The notes beneath the pieces were generated by a model. The model was not told the origin of the DNA. It was given only the letters and a program-made list of their open reading frames with translations, and searched no databases. This document shows, piece by piece, positions 1 to 8,594 of a DNA stretch of 37,734 nt (positions are counted from its first letter, which is position 1; each line of letters opens with the position of its first letter). The stretch is taken from NCBI GenBank assembly GCA_947627225.1, contig CANQVB010000006.1, forward strand, positions 1-37,734. The letters run 5' to 3'. The translations under genes were made by a program, and so were the position numbers. This DNA comes from an uncultured Bacilli bacterium (GTDB taxonomy: Bacteria > Bacillota_I > Bacilli_A > RF39 > UBA660).

Positions 1-9
1 TACCAAAAG

Positions 10-35
10 GAGCTACAGAAGTAGTTCTTTTTTTA
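10..35 (+). terminator. Rho-independent terminator of the gene left of the window
   Basis: GAGCTAC-agaa-GTAGTTC hairpin followed by a T-run. Confidence 0.7.
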
Positions 36-108
36 TCATTCAAAATTAAAGACAAAACAAAAATCTTCTGTTATAATACAAATAAATAGTTGTAATGGAG
101 GCGTTAAC

Positions 109-1266
109 ATGAAAAATCAACTGGTAGAATTTTTAGAGGATGAAGAAAAAGAATTTGAAGAAGATATTATTTCAGAAGTTGATTCTGAAACTACAGACGG
201 CCAAGATATAAAAATGGCGTCTAGAAAGTTACACACTTCAAGACAAGACAAAGCAATTGTAGACTTATTTCGAATGATTCAAGAGAAAGAAATTTGCCTT
301 TCTCCAGATTTTCAAAGAAGGTATGTTTGGACAAAGGGTGCGGCATCCAAATTTATAGAATCCCTTTTAATCAATATTCCAATTCCAACAATCTTCGTGT
401 CTACTACAAAGGATGGAACATGGGATGTTGTGGATGGGCAACAACGTTTAACAGCAATTGCGCAATTTTTGAATAATGATCTTAAATTATCCGGTTTAGA
501 GACTTTACCTGAATTAAACAAACTATACTATAAAGATTTAGAAGAAAAAACACAGAAAATTTTAAACAATAGAACGCTTTCTCTTGTCATTATTGATGAT
601 GATTCTTCCGAAGACATTAAATTTGATATCTTTATGCGGATTAATCAAGGTTCCGTAAAATTGAATGAACAGGAGTTAAGAAACTGCCTTTATCGTGGTC
701 CTTTTATGAATTTGATCAAGGAACTTGGCAAGCATCAAGATTTTATGAATGTTTTAGATACAAAGCAAGCTTTTGTAAGAAGATTTCAGCACTTAGAAAT
801 CATAGAAAGATTCTTTTTAATGCATGAATTGATAGAACCGGAAACATTTCTTTTGAAAGAAGGTAGCTATGGTGGTAGAACTATGAAAAGTATCAATCAT
901 TTTTTGAAAGAAAGACAGTTTTTAGATCAGGATGGGTTAAGTGTTTATGCTTCACTATTTGAACAGGCGATGCATAAAGTTTATCTGGTATTTGGTAAAA
1001 ATGCTTTTTCACAGTATGTTGATGATAAATATAGTTACAAAATCAATAAAGCTGCCGCAGAAATGCAGTTAACACTACTCAGCTTTTTACAGGAAGAGCA
1101 GGTAGAAAAATATAAGGTTCAAATCAAGCAAAGCTTTGAAAAATTAATGTGTGAAGATAAACAATTTGAGCAATCTCTCGTTCGTGCAACCAACAACACA
1201 AAGGTAGTAAATTATCGATATAATACTTGGGGAAAAATCCTTAAAGAGATGATAGAACAGGCTTAA
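109..1266 (+). CDS. DUF262 domain protein (ParB/GmrSD-N-like)
   Basis: ORF 385 aa; SPDFQRRYVWT...WDVVDGQQRLTAI motif typical of DUF262 (DGQQR). Confidence 0.88.
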   Translation: MKNQLVEFLEDEEKEFEEDIISEVDSETTDGQDIKMASRKLHTSRQDKAIVDLFRMIQEKEICLSPDFQRRYVWTKGAASKFIESLLINIPIPTIFVSTTKDGTWDVVDGQQRLTAIAQFLNNDLKLSGLETLPELNKLYYKDLEEKTQKILNNRTLSLVIIDDDSSEDIKFDIFMRINQGSVKLNEQELRNCLYRGPFMNLIKELGKHQDFMNVLDTKQAFVRRFQHLEIIERFFLMHELIEPETFLLKEGSYGGRTMKSINHFLKERQFLDQDGLSVYASLFEQAMHKVYLVFGKNAFSQYVDDKYSYKINKAAAEMQLTLLSFLQEEQVEKYKVQIKQSFEKLMCEDKQFEQSLVRATNNTKVVNYRYNTWGKILKEMIEQA

Positions 1267-1267
1267 A

Positions 1268-2089
1268 ATGAAAGTTGAATTGCAGAAATTTTTAAAGAAA
1301 ACAGATGAATTAGAAGCGTTGTTAGATTTTTTCCACCAAGAGAAACATACTGTCTCTTCACTAGAAGCAAGTTACCATGATTTTTATTTAAAAAATATAA
1401 TTTCCAATAATTATACAAATTTTGAAACGTATCTACGAAATTGTTTATTAGAAATTGTTGAAGAGCTGAGTACTTTGATGGAATGTAGAGAAGAATTAAT
1501 CAGTAAGGATTTACAACTGGATATTATTCAAAAAACCATAAATAAACTCCCTGTTAAGACAGTCACTGAGAAAAATCATAGGAAAAAAGATAGAATTTTT
1601 CAAAAGAAAGAAGAAATTCAAAGACTTTATAACATGATTATCAAAGGAATTTATGTGGTTGATTCTACTGAACATTCCTTCCGTCAACTTCCACATTCTC
1701 TGCCTGAATTAGAGGCGTTACTTTGTATGTATTTCCATCAAGAAAAGATTTTACACAATATTCTTATCAAACAAAAGAAGAATGATATTTCTGGCTTAGA
1801 ACTGGAAGAAGAAGAATCTGCATTTGCTTACTTAAATAGAAATGCAGAAAAATTAAGGCATCCTATTGTACATGAAGGCCTGATTGTTTATCAAAGCACT
1901 GATTTAGATTTGTCGATAGATTATGTATATCTCAAAACTATGCTTGATGAGTTTCGTTTTATAGCAACTGAATTAAATGTTATTTTTGTTCAATATTCTG
2001 AAGTGATTATGGAAGCGTCTTCTAAGAAAAATTGGAAAGAAAAGGAAATTTCTTTGGAAGAGATTCAAAAAGAAGAAATAGAGGTTTAA
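1268..2089 (+). CDS. HEPN-like nuclease protein (MAE_28990/MAE_18760-like)
   Basis: ORF 273 aa immediately downstream of the DUF262 gene; C-terminal LRHPIVHEGL matches the HEPN RX4-6H catalytic motif. Confidence 0.7.
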   Translation: MKVELQKFLKKTDELEALLDFFHQEKHTVSSLEASYHDFYLKNIISNNYTNFETYLRNCLLEIVEELSTLMECREELISKDLQLDIIQKTINKLPVKTVTEKNHRKKDRIFQKKEEIQRLYNMIIKGIYVVDSTEHSFRQLPHSLPELEALLCMYFHQEKILHNILIKQKKNDISGLELEEEESAFAYLNRNAEKLRHPIVHEGLIVYQSTDLDLSIDYVYLKTMLDEFRFIATELNVIFVQYSEVIMEASSKKNWKEKEISLEEIQKEEIEV

Positions 2090-2127
2090 TGTACTCTAAC
2101 AAAAGATATCAAGAAAGAAGGAATAGT

Positions 2128-2862
2128 ATGAAGACAGTACTAATTACAGGAGGTACCAGAGGAATTGGGAAAGCAACAGCTTTTGTTTTTGCATCACATG
2201 GGTATCAGCTTGCGCTTTCCTATTGTACAAGAGAAGATACAGCAATAAAAACAAAGGAAGAAATTGAAAAAGAATATGGGGTAAATGTCATGCTTGTGAA
2301 GGCAGATTTATCGAAGGAAGATGAGATTTCTAAAATGGTAGAGGATGTTTATGAGAAGTATCCTGTTTTAGATTGTCTTGTGAATAATGCAGGAATTGCG
2401 ATAGATACCCTGTTTGAAGAAAAAACCAAAGAGAATTTTTTAAAAACGTTGGATGTCAATCTAGTAGGGCCTTTTCTTTTAAGTCGTATGGTTGGGGATA
2501 AGATGAAAGATACAGGATGTGGTGTTATCATTAATGTTTCAAGTACAAGTGGGCTGGAAATGACATATCCTGAAAGTTTAGATTATGATGCTTCCAAAGC
2601 AGGGCTGATTTCTCTTACTCATAATTTAGCCAATTATTATGGAAAAGAAATACGTGTCAATGCTGTTGCGCCAGGATGGGTCAATACAGAAATGAGTCAG
2701 GATTTAGAAAAAGATTTTTATAAAAAACAACTTTCAAGTATTCTTTTAGAACGATTCGCAGAACCAAAAGAAATTGGGACAGCGATTTATTTTCTTGCAA
2801 GTGAAGAAGCAAGTTATATCAACGATACGGTACTTCGTGTTGATGGGGGAGTGAAACGGTAA
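2128..2862 (+). CDS. SDR-family oxidoreductase, 3-oxoacyl-ACP reductase-like
   Basis: TGGTRGIGKA cofactor motif, NNAG, YxxxK (YDASKAG); ATG at 2128 preferred over the ORF-track start 2032. Confidence 0.85.
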   Translation: MKTVLITGGTRGIGKATAFVFASHGYQLALSYCTREDTAIKTKEEIEKEYGVNVMLVKADLSKEDEISKMVEDVYEKYPVLDCLVNNAGIAIDTLFEEKTKENFLKTLDVNLVGPFLLSRMVGDKMKDTGCGVIINVSSTSGLEMTYPESLDYDASKAGLISLTHNLANYYGKEIRVNAVAPGWVNTEMSQDLEKDFYKKQLSSILLERFAEPKEIGTAIYFLASEEASYINDTVLRVDGGVKR

Positions 2863-4082
2863 TGCGCTATCAAGAACTTTTAGATGCTGAAAAAGAACTG
2901 TTGCCGCAGTTTCAACAAATCGACCTTTTAGAGCAAAAAAATAGTGCCAAAGTCTTACGTGCCTTTCAAGAAGAAAGGGTCGAAGAAAGTGACTTTCACG
3001 AAACGACAGGGTATGGGTATTATGATCAAGGAAGAGATAAATTAGAAAGAATTTTTGCGCGTGTTTTGGATGGAGAAGATGCGTTGGTAAGAAGTCAATT
3101 TATATCAGGAAGCCATGCCTTAACTGTGGCACTCTTTGCTTATCTTCGTCCAGGAGATACCTTACTATCCATCACTGGCAAACCTTATGATACCCTAGAT
3201 GAAGTCATAGGACTTGTGGAAAACCCTTCTTCACTCAAGGCATTTGGAATTTCCTATGAACAAATAGATTTGCAAGAGAATGATTTTGACTGGGAAAAAA
3301 TTAGAAAACGCCTTTCTAAAAATCCACCACGTTTGATTGAAATTCAACGGTCAAGAGGGTATGCCGAAAGAGATTCTCTTGGCATTTCTAGCCTTGAAAA
3401 AGTAATTTCCCTCATTCATTCTCTTTCTAAAGATACCATTGTGATGGTGGATAACTGTTACTGTGAATTTGTCGAAGAAAAAACACCTCTTTCTGTGGGA
3501 GCGGATGTGATTGTAGGAAGTCTCATTAAAAATTTAGGAGGTGGGATTGCTCCTAATGGGGCTTATATTGCAGGAAAAAAGGAACTTGTTACACTTGCCG
3601 CTGAACGACTTACTTTGCCTGGGGAAGGAAGGGAAGTAGGGCCAACGCTTGGGATTAACAAGCAACTTTATCTAGGCCTTTTCTTAGCACCAAGTGTCGT
3701 GGCAGGAAGTTTGAAAACGGCAATTCTTACTAGCTATTTACTCGAGAAAAAAGGCTACCAAGTAAGTCCAAAATACCAAGATGTGCGTGCTGACATTGTA
3801 CAGACCATTACCTTTCAAGATAAGAAAAAGCTAATCAAGTATTGCGAAGCCATTCAAAGTGCTTCTGCGGTGGATAGCTTTGTAAATCCTGTCCCAGCAC
3901 CCATGCCAGGCTATCAAGATGAAGTGATTATGGCAAGTGGAAGTTTTACACAGGGAAGCTCCATAGAACTTTCTTGTGATGGCCCTTTACGCAAACCTTA
4001 CATTGCCTATCAACAGGGAAGTCTTACGTATGCTTATGGAAGACTTGCCATTCTAAAAGCCATTTCTTCTTTGGAAGAGTAA
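2862..4082 (+). CDS. methionine gamma-lyase family protein (YnbB / aluminium-resistance-like, PLP-dependent)
   Basis: ORF 406 aa; FHETTGYGYYDQGRDKLE..FISGSHALTVALFAYLRPGD..VGSLIKNLGGGIAPNGAYIAG pattern. Confidence 0.85.
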   Translation: MRYQELLDAEKELLPQFQQIDLLEQKNSAKVLRAFQEERVEESDFHETTGYGYYDQGRDKLERIFARVLDGEDALVRSQFISGSHALTVALFAYLRPGDTLLSITGKPYDTLDEVIGLVENPSSLKAFGISYEQIDLQENDFDWEKIRKRLSKNPPRLIEIQRSRGYAERDSLGISSLEKVISLIHSLSKDTIVMVDNCYCEFVEEKTPLSVGADVIVGSLIKNLGGGIAPNGAYIAGKKELVTLAAERLTLPGEGREVGPTLGINKQLYLGLFLAPSVVAGSLKTAILTSYLLEKKGYQVSPKYQDVRADIVQTITFQDKKKLIKYCEAIQSASAVDSFVNPVPAPMPGYQDEVIMASGSFTQGSSIELSCDGPLRKPYIAYQQGSLTYAYGRLAILKAISSLEE

Positions 4083-4126
4083 AAAAAACCTTTATCAATT
4101 CCTGTCATACTTTTTTCTTTGCCTTC

Positions 4127-4134
4127 ATATAGTG
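4127..4134 (+). promoter_or_regulatory. sigmaE/sigmaK-like -10 element (CATATAGT) upstream of spoIIIAH-like gene
   Basis: CATATAGT 23 nt before the start codon, with GTCATA upstream; fits sporulation sigma -10 consensus. Confidence 0.45.
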
Positions 4135-4156
4135 AAGTAACGAGGGAGGAAGAAGT

Positions 4157-4681
4157 ATGATTAACAAACAAAATTTATGGTTTTTAACGTTGTTTAGTCT
4201 GATTTTGGTTTTAAGTGTGTACTATATTACCATGCCAAATGATTTACTCTCATCCAAGAAAAAGGAAGAAGTTGCGCAACAAGAAAGTAAAGAGAAAGAA
4301 GAAGATGGAAGTAGTACTAAAGTTACCATTGAAGAAAGTGACAATTTAACGGCACTCCGAGTTAGTCTTGAAGAAACAAGAGACGAAGAGAAAGAAAAAC
4401 TCAAGAAAACAATGACAAAAGAAGATGCGACAACAGAAGAGAAAAACAATGCGTATGAGCAACTCAAATATCTAGAGTCTGTCCAAGGGGAAGAAGAAAA
4501 ACTGGAAAAATTGATTCGCGATACGTATAAACTCAATAGTTTTGTTCAAGTCGATAATACGCAAATTAAAGTGGTTGCGGTTTCTAAAAAACATGATACA
4601 ACGCTTGCCAATAATATCATGCGAAGTATTCAAGCGGAATATAAAGAAAAGAAAAACATTACGGTTCGCTTTGAAAAGTAA
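4157..4681 (+). CDS. spoIIIAH: stage III sporulation protein AH-like
   Basis: N-terminal TM, charged linker, C-terminal AKVVAVSKKHD-type domain; position next to gerE and gerM. Confidence 0.7.
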   Translation: MINKQNLWFLTLFSLILVLSVYYITMPNDLLSSKKKEEVAQQESKEKEEDGSSTKVTIEESDNLTALRVSLEETRDEEKEKLKKTMTKEDATTEEKNNAYEQLKYLESVQGEEEKLEKLIRDTYKLNSFVQVDNTQIKVVAVSKKHDTTLANNIMRSIQAEYKEKKNITVRFEK

Positions 4682-4727
4682 TCGTTTTTTTCTATAGGCT
4701 AATCCCCGAACCGTTTTTTTCCCTTCT

Positions 4728-4736
4728 CATAGAATA
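4728..4736 (+). promoter_or_regulatory. sigmaE/sigmaK-like -10 element (CATAGAATA) upstream of gerE
   Basis: CATANNNTA match about 40 nt before gerE. Confidence 0.4.
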
Positions 4737-4775
4737 CTATTGAGAATAACAGCATAAAGGGAAAGGGGATAGCGT

Positions 4776-4982
4776 ATGCAAAGAGGGATTTTAACGCCCC
4801 GGGAGAGGGAAGTTTTTGAGCTTCTTGTACAAAATCAGTCAACCAAAGAGATTGCAACTGCACTCCAAATTAGTGAAAAAACCGTAAGAAATCACATTTC
4901 CAATGCAATGCAGAAGTTGGGTGTCAAAGGACGCGCCAGTGCGGTTGTGGAACTGTTAAAACTCAAAGAAATTTCATTCTAG
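4776..4982 (+). CDS. gerE: GerE-like LuxR-type HTH transcriptional regulator
   Basis: 68 aa, LTPREREVFELLVQNQSTKEIATALQISEKTVRNHISNAMQKLGVKGRASAV is a stand-alone LuxR/GerE HTH. Confidence 0.85.
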   Translation: MQRGILTPREREVFELLVQNQSTKEIATALQISEKTVRNHISNAMQKLGVKGRASAVVELLKLKEISF

Positions 4983-5006
4983 TCGTACTAAAATAGTGCG
5001 GCTTTT

Positions 5007-5015
5007 CATATGGTA
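5007..5015 (+). promoter_or_regulatory. sigmaE/sigmaK-like -10 element (CATATGGTA) upstream of gerM-like gene
   Basis: CATANNNTA match 17 nt before the start codon. Confidence 0.35.
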
Positions 5016-5031
5016 GAATAGGTGAAGGAAA

Positions 5032-5976
5032 ATGCTAAAGAGAAAAGCCGTTCGCAAAATGTTTGTTACGACAGTGTCCATTTTTATTATTTTAGTGCTT
5101 TATCTCATTCCAAGTACGTCCCAAGAACGTGTTTTAAATACGAACTTGGAACTAGAGTACATTACTGGAATTGGGAATAATCATATTTATCTTGCGAATC
5201 AAGATCATTATCTCGTGCGAAGCAAGATTTTTTTAGACGAAAAAAGTACGGAAGCGAAAATTAAGATGTTACTTTCTAATTTAACGCAACAGGAAACATC
5301 AAAATTTCCAACTGGATTAGAAGCGACGCTTCCAAAAGGGACAAAAGTAAAAAAAATAACAGTGGATGAAAATTTTGTAACCATTAATTTTTCTAAGGAA
5401 ATTTTACAAGTGAAAGATGACCTTGAAAAATGTATGATAGAAAGTATTGTGCATAGTGTTTTAGATTTAAAAGAAATTACAGGACTTGCTATCGAAGTGG
5501 AAGGAAAACCTTTACAAGCCTATCCTAATTCTAAAGAAAAGTTACCATCCATCTTTACCAAATCATTTGAAATTAATGCTGTTTTTGATTTAGATACGTA
5601 TCAACATGCCAAAAAGGTGGTTATCTACTATGTGGAACAAATTCAGAATGAAAACTATTATGTTCCGGTTACCAAGTATGTGAGTGATGAACGAGATAAA
5701 ATTCAAATTGTTGTCGAAGAACTTACAAGCAGTTATATTTATGAGCCAAATTTAATGAGTTTTGCGAAGGAAGATGTTAGTTTAATGAACTTTGAACTGA
5801 ATGATGATCTCTTAATCTTAAATTTTAATGATGCCTTGCTTCAAGATGGAAAAATAAAAGAAGAAGTGCTTTATACCCTTGCAATGTCTGCCTTTGATAA
5901 TTACGAGATTAACACGGTGTCTTTCGAGGTGGATGGAAAAGAAATGATGCTTGTGAAAGAAAGTGATTTGCCCTAA
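5032..5976 (+). CDS. gerM: GerM-domain protein (spore germination / sporulation)
   Basis: N-terminal TM plus two GerM-like repeats (LPKGTKVKKITVDENFVTINFSKEI; second copy DVSLMNFELNDDLLILNFND). Confidence 0.8.
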   Translation: MLKRKAVRKMFVTTVSIFIILVLYLIPSTSQERVLNTNLELEYITGIGNNHIYLANQDHYLVRSKIFLDEKSTEAKIKMLLSNLTQQETSKFPTGLEATLPKGTKVKKITVDENFVTINFSKEILQVKDDLEKCMIESIVHSVLDLKEITGLAIEVEGKPLQAYPNSKEKLPSIFTKSFEINAVFDLDTYQHAKKVVIYYVEQIQNENYYVPVTKYVSDERDKIQIVVEELTSSYIYEPNLMSFAKEDVSLMNFELNDDLLILNFNDALLQDGKIKEEVLYTLAMSAFDNYEINTVSFEVDGKEMMLVKESDLP

Positions 5977-5981
5977 GAAAA

Positions 5982-6003
5982 AACCTCTTAAGAAGAAGAG
6001 GTT
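5982..6003. terminator. bidirectional terminator between convergent genes
   Basis: AACCTCTT-aagaag-AAGAGGTT, flanked by A-run on the left and T-rich sequence on the right. Confidence 0.7.
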
Positions 6004-7307
6004 CTTTTGGGTTCTTGTTCCGTAAAGGCTTGATTCTTTTTCTTGGCTTTCTTTTTCACTAAGTTGCGATAGAAAGGAACAAGTTTAGTAAATAGAAAAT
6101 ACATAGGCCGATTCAAGATATAGTCAAATTCTCCAATAAACTCGATATAGTCTCCCCCAAACTTCTTTTTAAACTCATGAAGTCCCAATAGGGGATTTTC
6201 TTTTCTCAAGTCTCCAATGGTACCAAACTGATCATAGATTTTGATGCCTTTTTCATAAGCGTCTTTAAGATGTGCCTCATAGGTTTTATAGTTGGTATAA
6301 GTTTCGGATAAAAGATTGTGATTTCCAGCATAAAGCACCCAACTTTTTTTGCCATATTCGATAATAAAATGTGCACTTAAAGTAAGAGGACTTTTCTCTG
6401 TTTTTTGTACGGCTTGGTATTTTTCAAGATCACTTTTTGTCTTTTCATATCTTCGTTCTAATTCTTGTTTTTTGGCTTTTTCACTTTTACTTAAGCTTTC
6501 TTTTTGGAAGGCTTTTTTATCTTGCTCCAGGGTTTTTAAAAGTGCTTTTTCATCCTGAATGATTTTATCTAGGTCAACAGAACCTAAGAAAAGAGTACAG
6601 TGATTGTCTTTGTTCCATACGCGATAAAGCGTTTCATAATAGGTAAGGTTATGGGTCACAAAATCTTTTCTATTTTCTGTTTGTTGCATCAAGTGATAGA
6701 ACTCTTTTAAATCTTTTTCATTTCCTTTTTTCACTTCGACATGCAGTTGTTCTGCTTTTTTAATTCGCTGTTTGGTTGTCTTTGAAAAACAACTTTCAAT
6801 TTCTTCTATAGGTCTATTCAAATCAATTCGAAAGGTATATCTTGGTTGCATGGTTTCAAAATTTTTAGTAAAGCCTAAATGCTTATAGCCTAATTTTTTT
6901 AGAGTGGTAATGACTTCTCCTTGGTTTTCGATGATTTTGTTTCCAAAGGTATCTTCTTCGTTATAAATAATATCTGGATCGATTTTGATAAAGATTCCTT
7001 TTCTTTTTTTAGCAAAGATTTTTACAGCCTGTGTCATTTCTTTTAGCAATACTTCATTTTGAAAGTCAATTACATAGCCACGAGGGGCATAAAAATAGGT
7101 AAATCCAAAGGGAAGTTTCTTTTCTAAAAGAAGGGCAGCTGCTTGTAATTTTTTCTTATCATCAAGCAGTCCAACATAGCGTGGAATTACATTTTTTTCT
7201 AATTTTGCGAAAGTACCCCAAGCATAACTTTGTAAGAAATGGCTTTTCGGATGATTTCGCACAAAAGAATCATAGGTTTCTTGTTCAATTTCTTCTATAA
7301 ATGTCAT
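5988..7307 (-). CDS. FemA/FemB/FmhB-family peptidoglycan branch-peptide aminoacyltransferase
   Basis: 439 aa; FLQSYAWGTFAK...FYAPRGYVIDF...KIYDQFGTIGD...GLHEFKKKFGGDYIEFIGEFD; internal coiled-coil insertion. Confidence 0.85.
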   Translation of the reverse strand: MTFIEEIEQETYDSFVRNHPKSHFLQSYAWGTFAKLEKNVIPRYVGLLDDKKKLQAAALLLEKKLPFGFTYFYAPRGYVIDFQNEVLLKEMTQAVKIFAKKRKGIFIKIDPDIIYNEEDTFGNKIIENQGEVITTLKKLGYKHLGFTKNFETMQPRYTFRIDLNRPIEEIESCFSKTTKQRIKKAEQLHVEVKKGNEKDLKEFYHLMQQTENRKDFVTHNLTYYETLYRVWNKDNHCTLFLGSVDLDKIIQDEKALLKTLEQDKKAFQKESLSKSEKAKKQELERRYEKTKSDLEKYQAVQKTEKSPLTLSAHFIIEYGKKSWVLYAGNHNLLSETYTNYKTYEAHLKDAYEKGIKIYDQFGTIGDLRKENPLLGLHEFKKKFGGDYIEFIGEFDYILNRPMYFLFTKLVPFYRNLVKKKAKKKNQAFTEQEPKRTSSS

Positions 7308-7395
7308 AGCATCACCTTCTTTTATAGTATATCATTTTTTAGGCATTATAAAAAGAGAAATTAAAAGGCAAAGAAAAAAGAATCAAAGTATGATT

Positions 7396-7899
7396 CTAAG
7401 ATTTTGAAAGGGGTAGTTTTCTCATGATCGCTCTTACAACCGGTTGAATGAAAAAAAGTTGAGAGAGTAGAGCAAACGGAAAATTTAAGACAATTTTTTG
7501 AAGCCAACTCGGAATAAATTCAAGCAAAAAGTTGGAGAAGGATGCACCATGCAATAAAACTGCAAGGATTCCATTGTAGAGAATGGTTGCTAAAAAACTC
7601 ATCCAGGGACACATCACTAAAACAGTCGCACAAATTACAAGCACCTCAAAAAAGAAAGGGTCTATTTTCTTAGGGTTTACTGCTTTGCAAGCAATCTTCA
7701 TAGCAAGCGGACTTCCGAGAAAGATTTCACTGGTATAGGCTAGGACAAATTCAATGGGGATAAATACAAAAGATTGTTGTATGACGGAGATAGAAAAACC
7801 ACCCGCTTCATAAGAAGAGCAATAAAATACAAAACAAGGCACTGTAATGAGAACAGTAATGAGTGCAAAAATAAGATGTTTTTTTCTTGTCTTTGTCAT
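7396..7899 (-). CDS. DUF2798 family membrane protein (tandem repeat of two units)
   Basis: Hydrophobic; KKHLIFALITVLITVPCFVFYCSSYEAGG typical of DUF2798; ATG at 7899 follows AAAGGAG RBS. Confidence 0.65.
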   Translation of the reverse strand: MTKTRKKHLIFALITVLITVPCFVFYCSSYEAGGFSISVIQQSFVFIPIEFVLAYTSEIFLGSPLAMKIACKAVNPKKIDPFFFEVLVICATVLVMCPWMSFLATILYNGILAVLLHGASFSNFLLEFIPSWLQKIVLNFPFALLSQLFFIQPVVRAIMRKLPLSKS

Positions 7900-7928
7900 C
7901 TTTTTTCTCCTTTCTAGGCAAATAAAAA

Positions 7929-7995
7929 GCACATGTCATCTGATTAAAAAGTAAACTGCCGTAATCAGATTTACGAGCTTTCGCTCTACATGTGC
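7929..7995 (-). ncRNA. structured 5' leader RNA (three-way junction), putative cis-regulatory element of DUF2798 gene
   Basis: On the minus strand: P1 GCACATGT/ACATGTGC, P2 GAGC-GAAA-GCTC, P3 ATCTGATTA/TAATCAGAT; all stems perfect; followed by TTTTTATTT then RBS. Confidence 0.6.
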
Positions 7996-8076
7996 CGTGT
8001 AAATAAAATAATTTACCAAGACTCAAGTTATCATAAAAGACAAAGAAAAGTCAAGTAAAAAATGAGAAATTCTATC

Positions 8077-8105
8077 TTGTATAGAAAACAAACGTTTGCT
8101 ATAAT
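8077..8105 (+). promoter_or_regulatory. sigmaA promoter for putative type I toxin mRNA
   Basis: TTGTAT - 17 nt - TATAAT; spacer contains palindrome CAAACGTTTG. Confidence 0.7.
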
Positions 8106-8168
8106 TTTTATAGGGATATTTAACAGTTGAGTGCTTGCCAACTTTCTTTTAGAAAGGAGGCTGATGAT

Positions 8169-8252
8169 ATGTATAAGAAAGATTTTTTAATCTTATCTCT
8201 TATTCTAATTATCTTCTTACGCATAGCCTTACTTTTTACTTTAGTAATTTAG
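8169..8252 (+). CDS. 27-aa hydrophobic peptide, putative type I (holin-like) toxin
   Basis: MYKKDFLILSLILIIFLRIALLFTLVI; preceded by AGAAAGGAGGCTGATGAT; not in the ORF track because of size. Confidence 0.65.
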   Translation: MYKKDFLILSLILIIFLRIALLFTLVI

Positions 8253-8264
8253 TAACCTGTAATA

Positions 8265-8350
8265 AGAGAAAAGCACTCAATTTACTTTCATTTCAGTAGA
8301 TTAAGTGCTACCCAAATTATTTGGTGAGTACTCAACACTGCAATGTTAAG
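8265..8350 (-). ncRNA. putative antisense antitoxin RNA overlapping the 3' end of the toxin mRNA
   Basis: Minus-strand TATAAT at 8369-8364 and a minus-strand terminator AGCACTTAAT...ATTGAGTGCT + TTTTCTCTT (8309-8262); no well-spaced -35. Confidence 0.4.
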
Positions 8351-8363
8351 TATTCCCTTTTTT
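8326..8363 (+). terminator. terminator of putative toxin mRNA
   Basis: GAGTACTcAACA-ctgcaa-TGTTaAGTATTC hairpin followed by CCCTTTTTT. Confidence 0.75.
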
Positions 8364-8466
8364 ATTATATGCAAGGCATCCTTGACAAATACATGATAAC
8401 ATAAAAACGCACTTTTAGCAAGCACGTTTTCTTATTTGACTCGAAGCTATCGAGTTTCTTATCCAC

Positions 8467-8543
8467 TGGTGTCCCCGAGGCGATTCGAACGCCTGACCGA
8501 TCGCTTAGAAGGCGATTGCTCTATCCGACTGAGCTACGGAGAC
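8467..8543 (-). tRNA. tRNA-Arg (TCT)
   Basis: Minus strand GTCTCCGTAGCTCAGTCGGATAGAGCAATCGCCTTCTAAGCGATCGGTCAGGCGTTCGAATCGCCTCGGGGACACCA; cloverleaf, anticodon TCT, encoded CCA. Confidence 0.95.
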
Positions 8544-8594
8544 ATGCTCAAGAACACTCTTAATTTAGCACAAACTTTTCACTTTGTAAAGTTT

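Noticed and set aside
4222-4536. 104-aa Ser-rich minus-strand ORF
   Set aside because: Antisense of a Glu/Lys-rich coding region in spoIIIAH-like gene; composition artefact.
7929-7995. Hammerhead ribozyme interpretation of the three-way junction
   Set aside because: CTGATTA does not match CUGANGA and the GAAA lies in a tetraloop rather than in the core.
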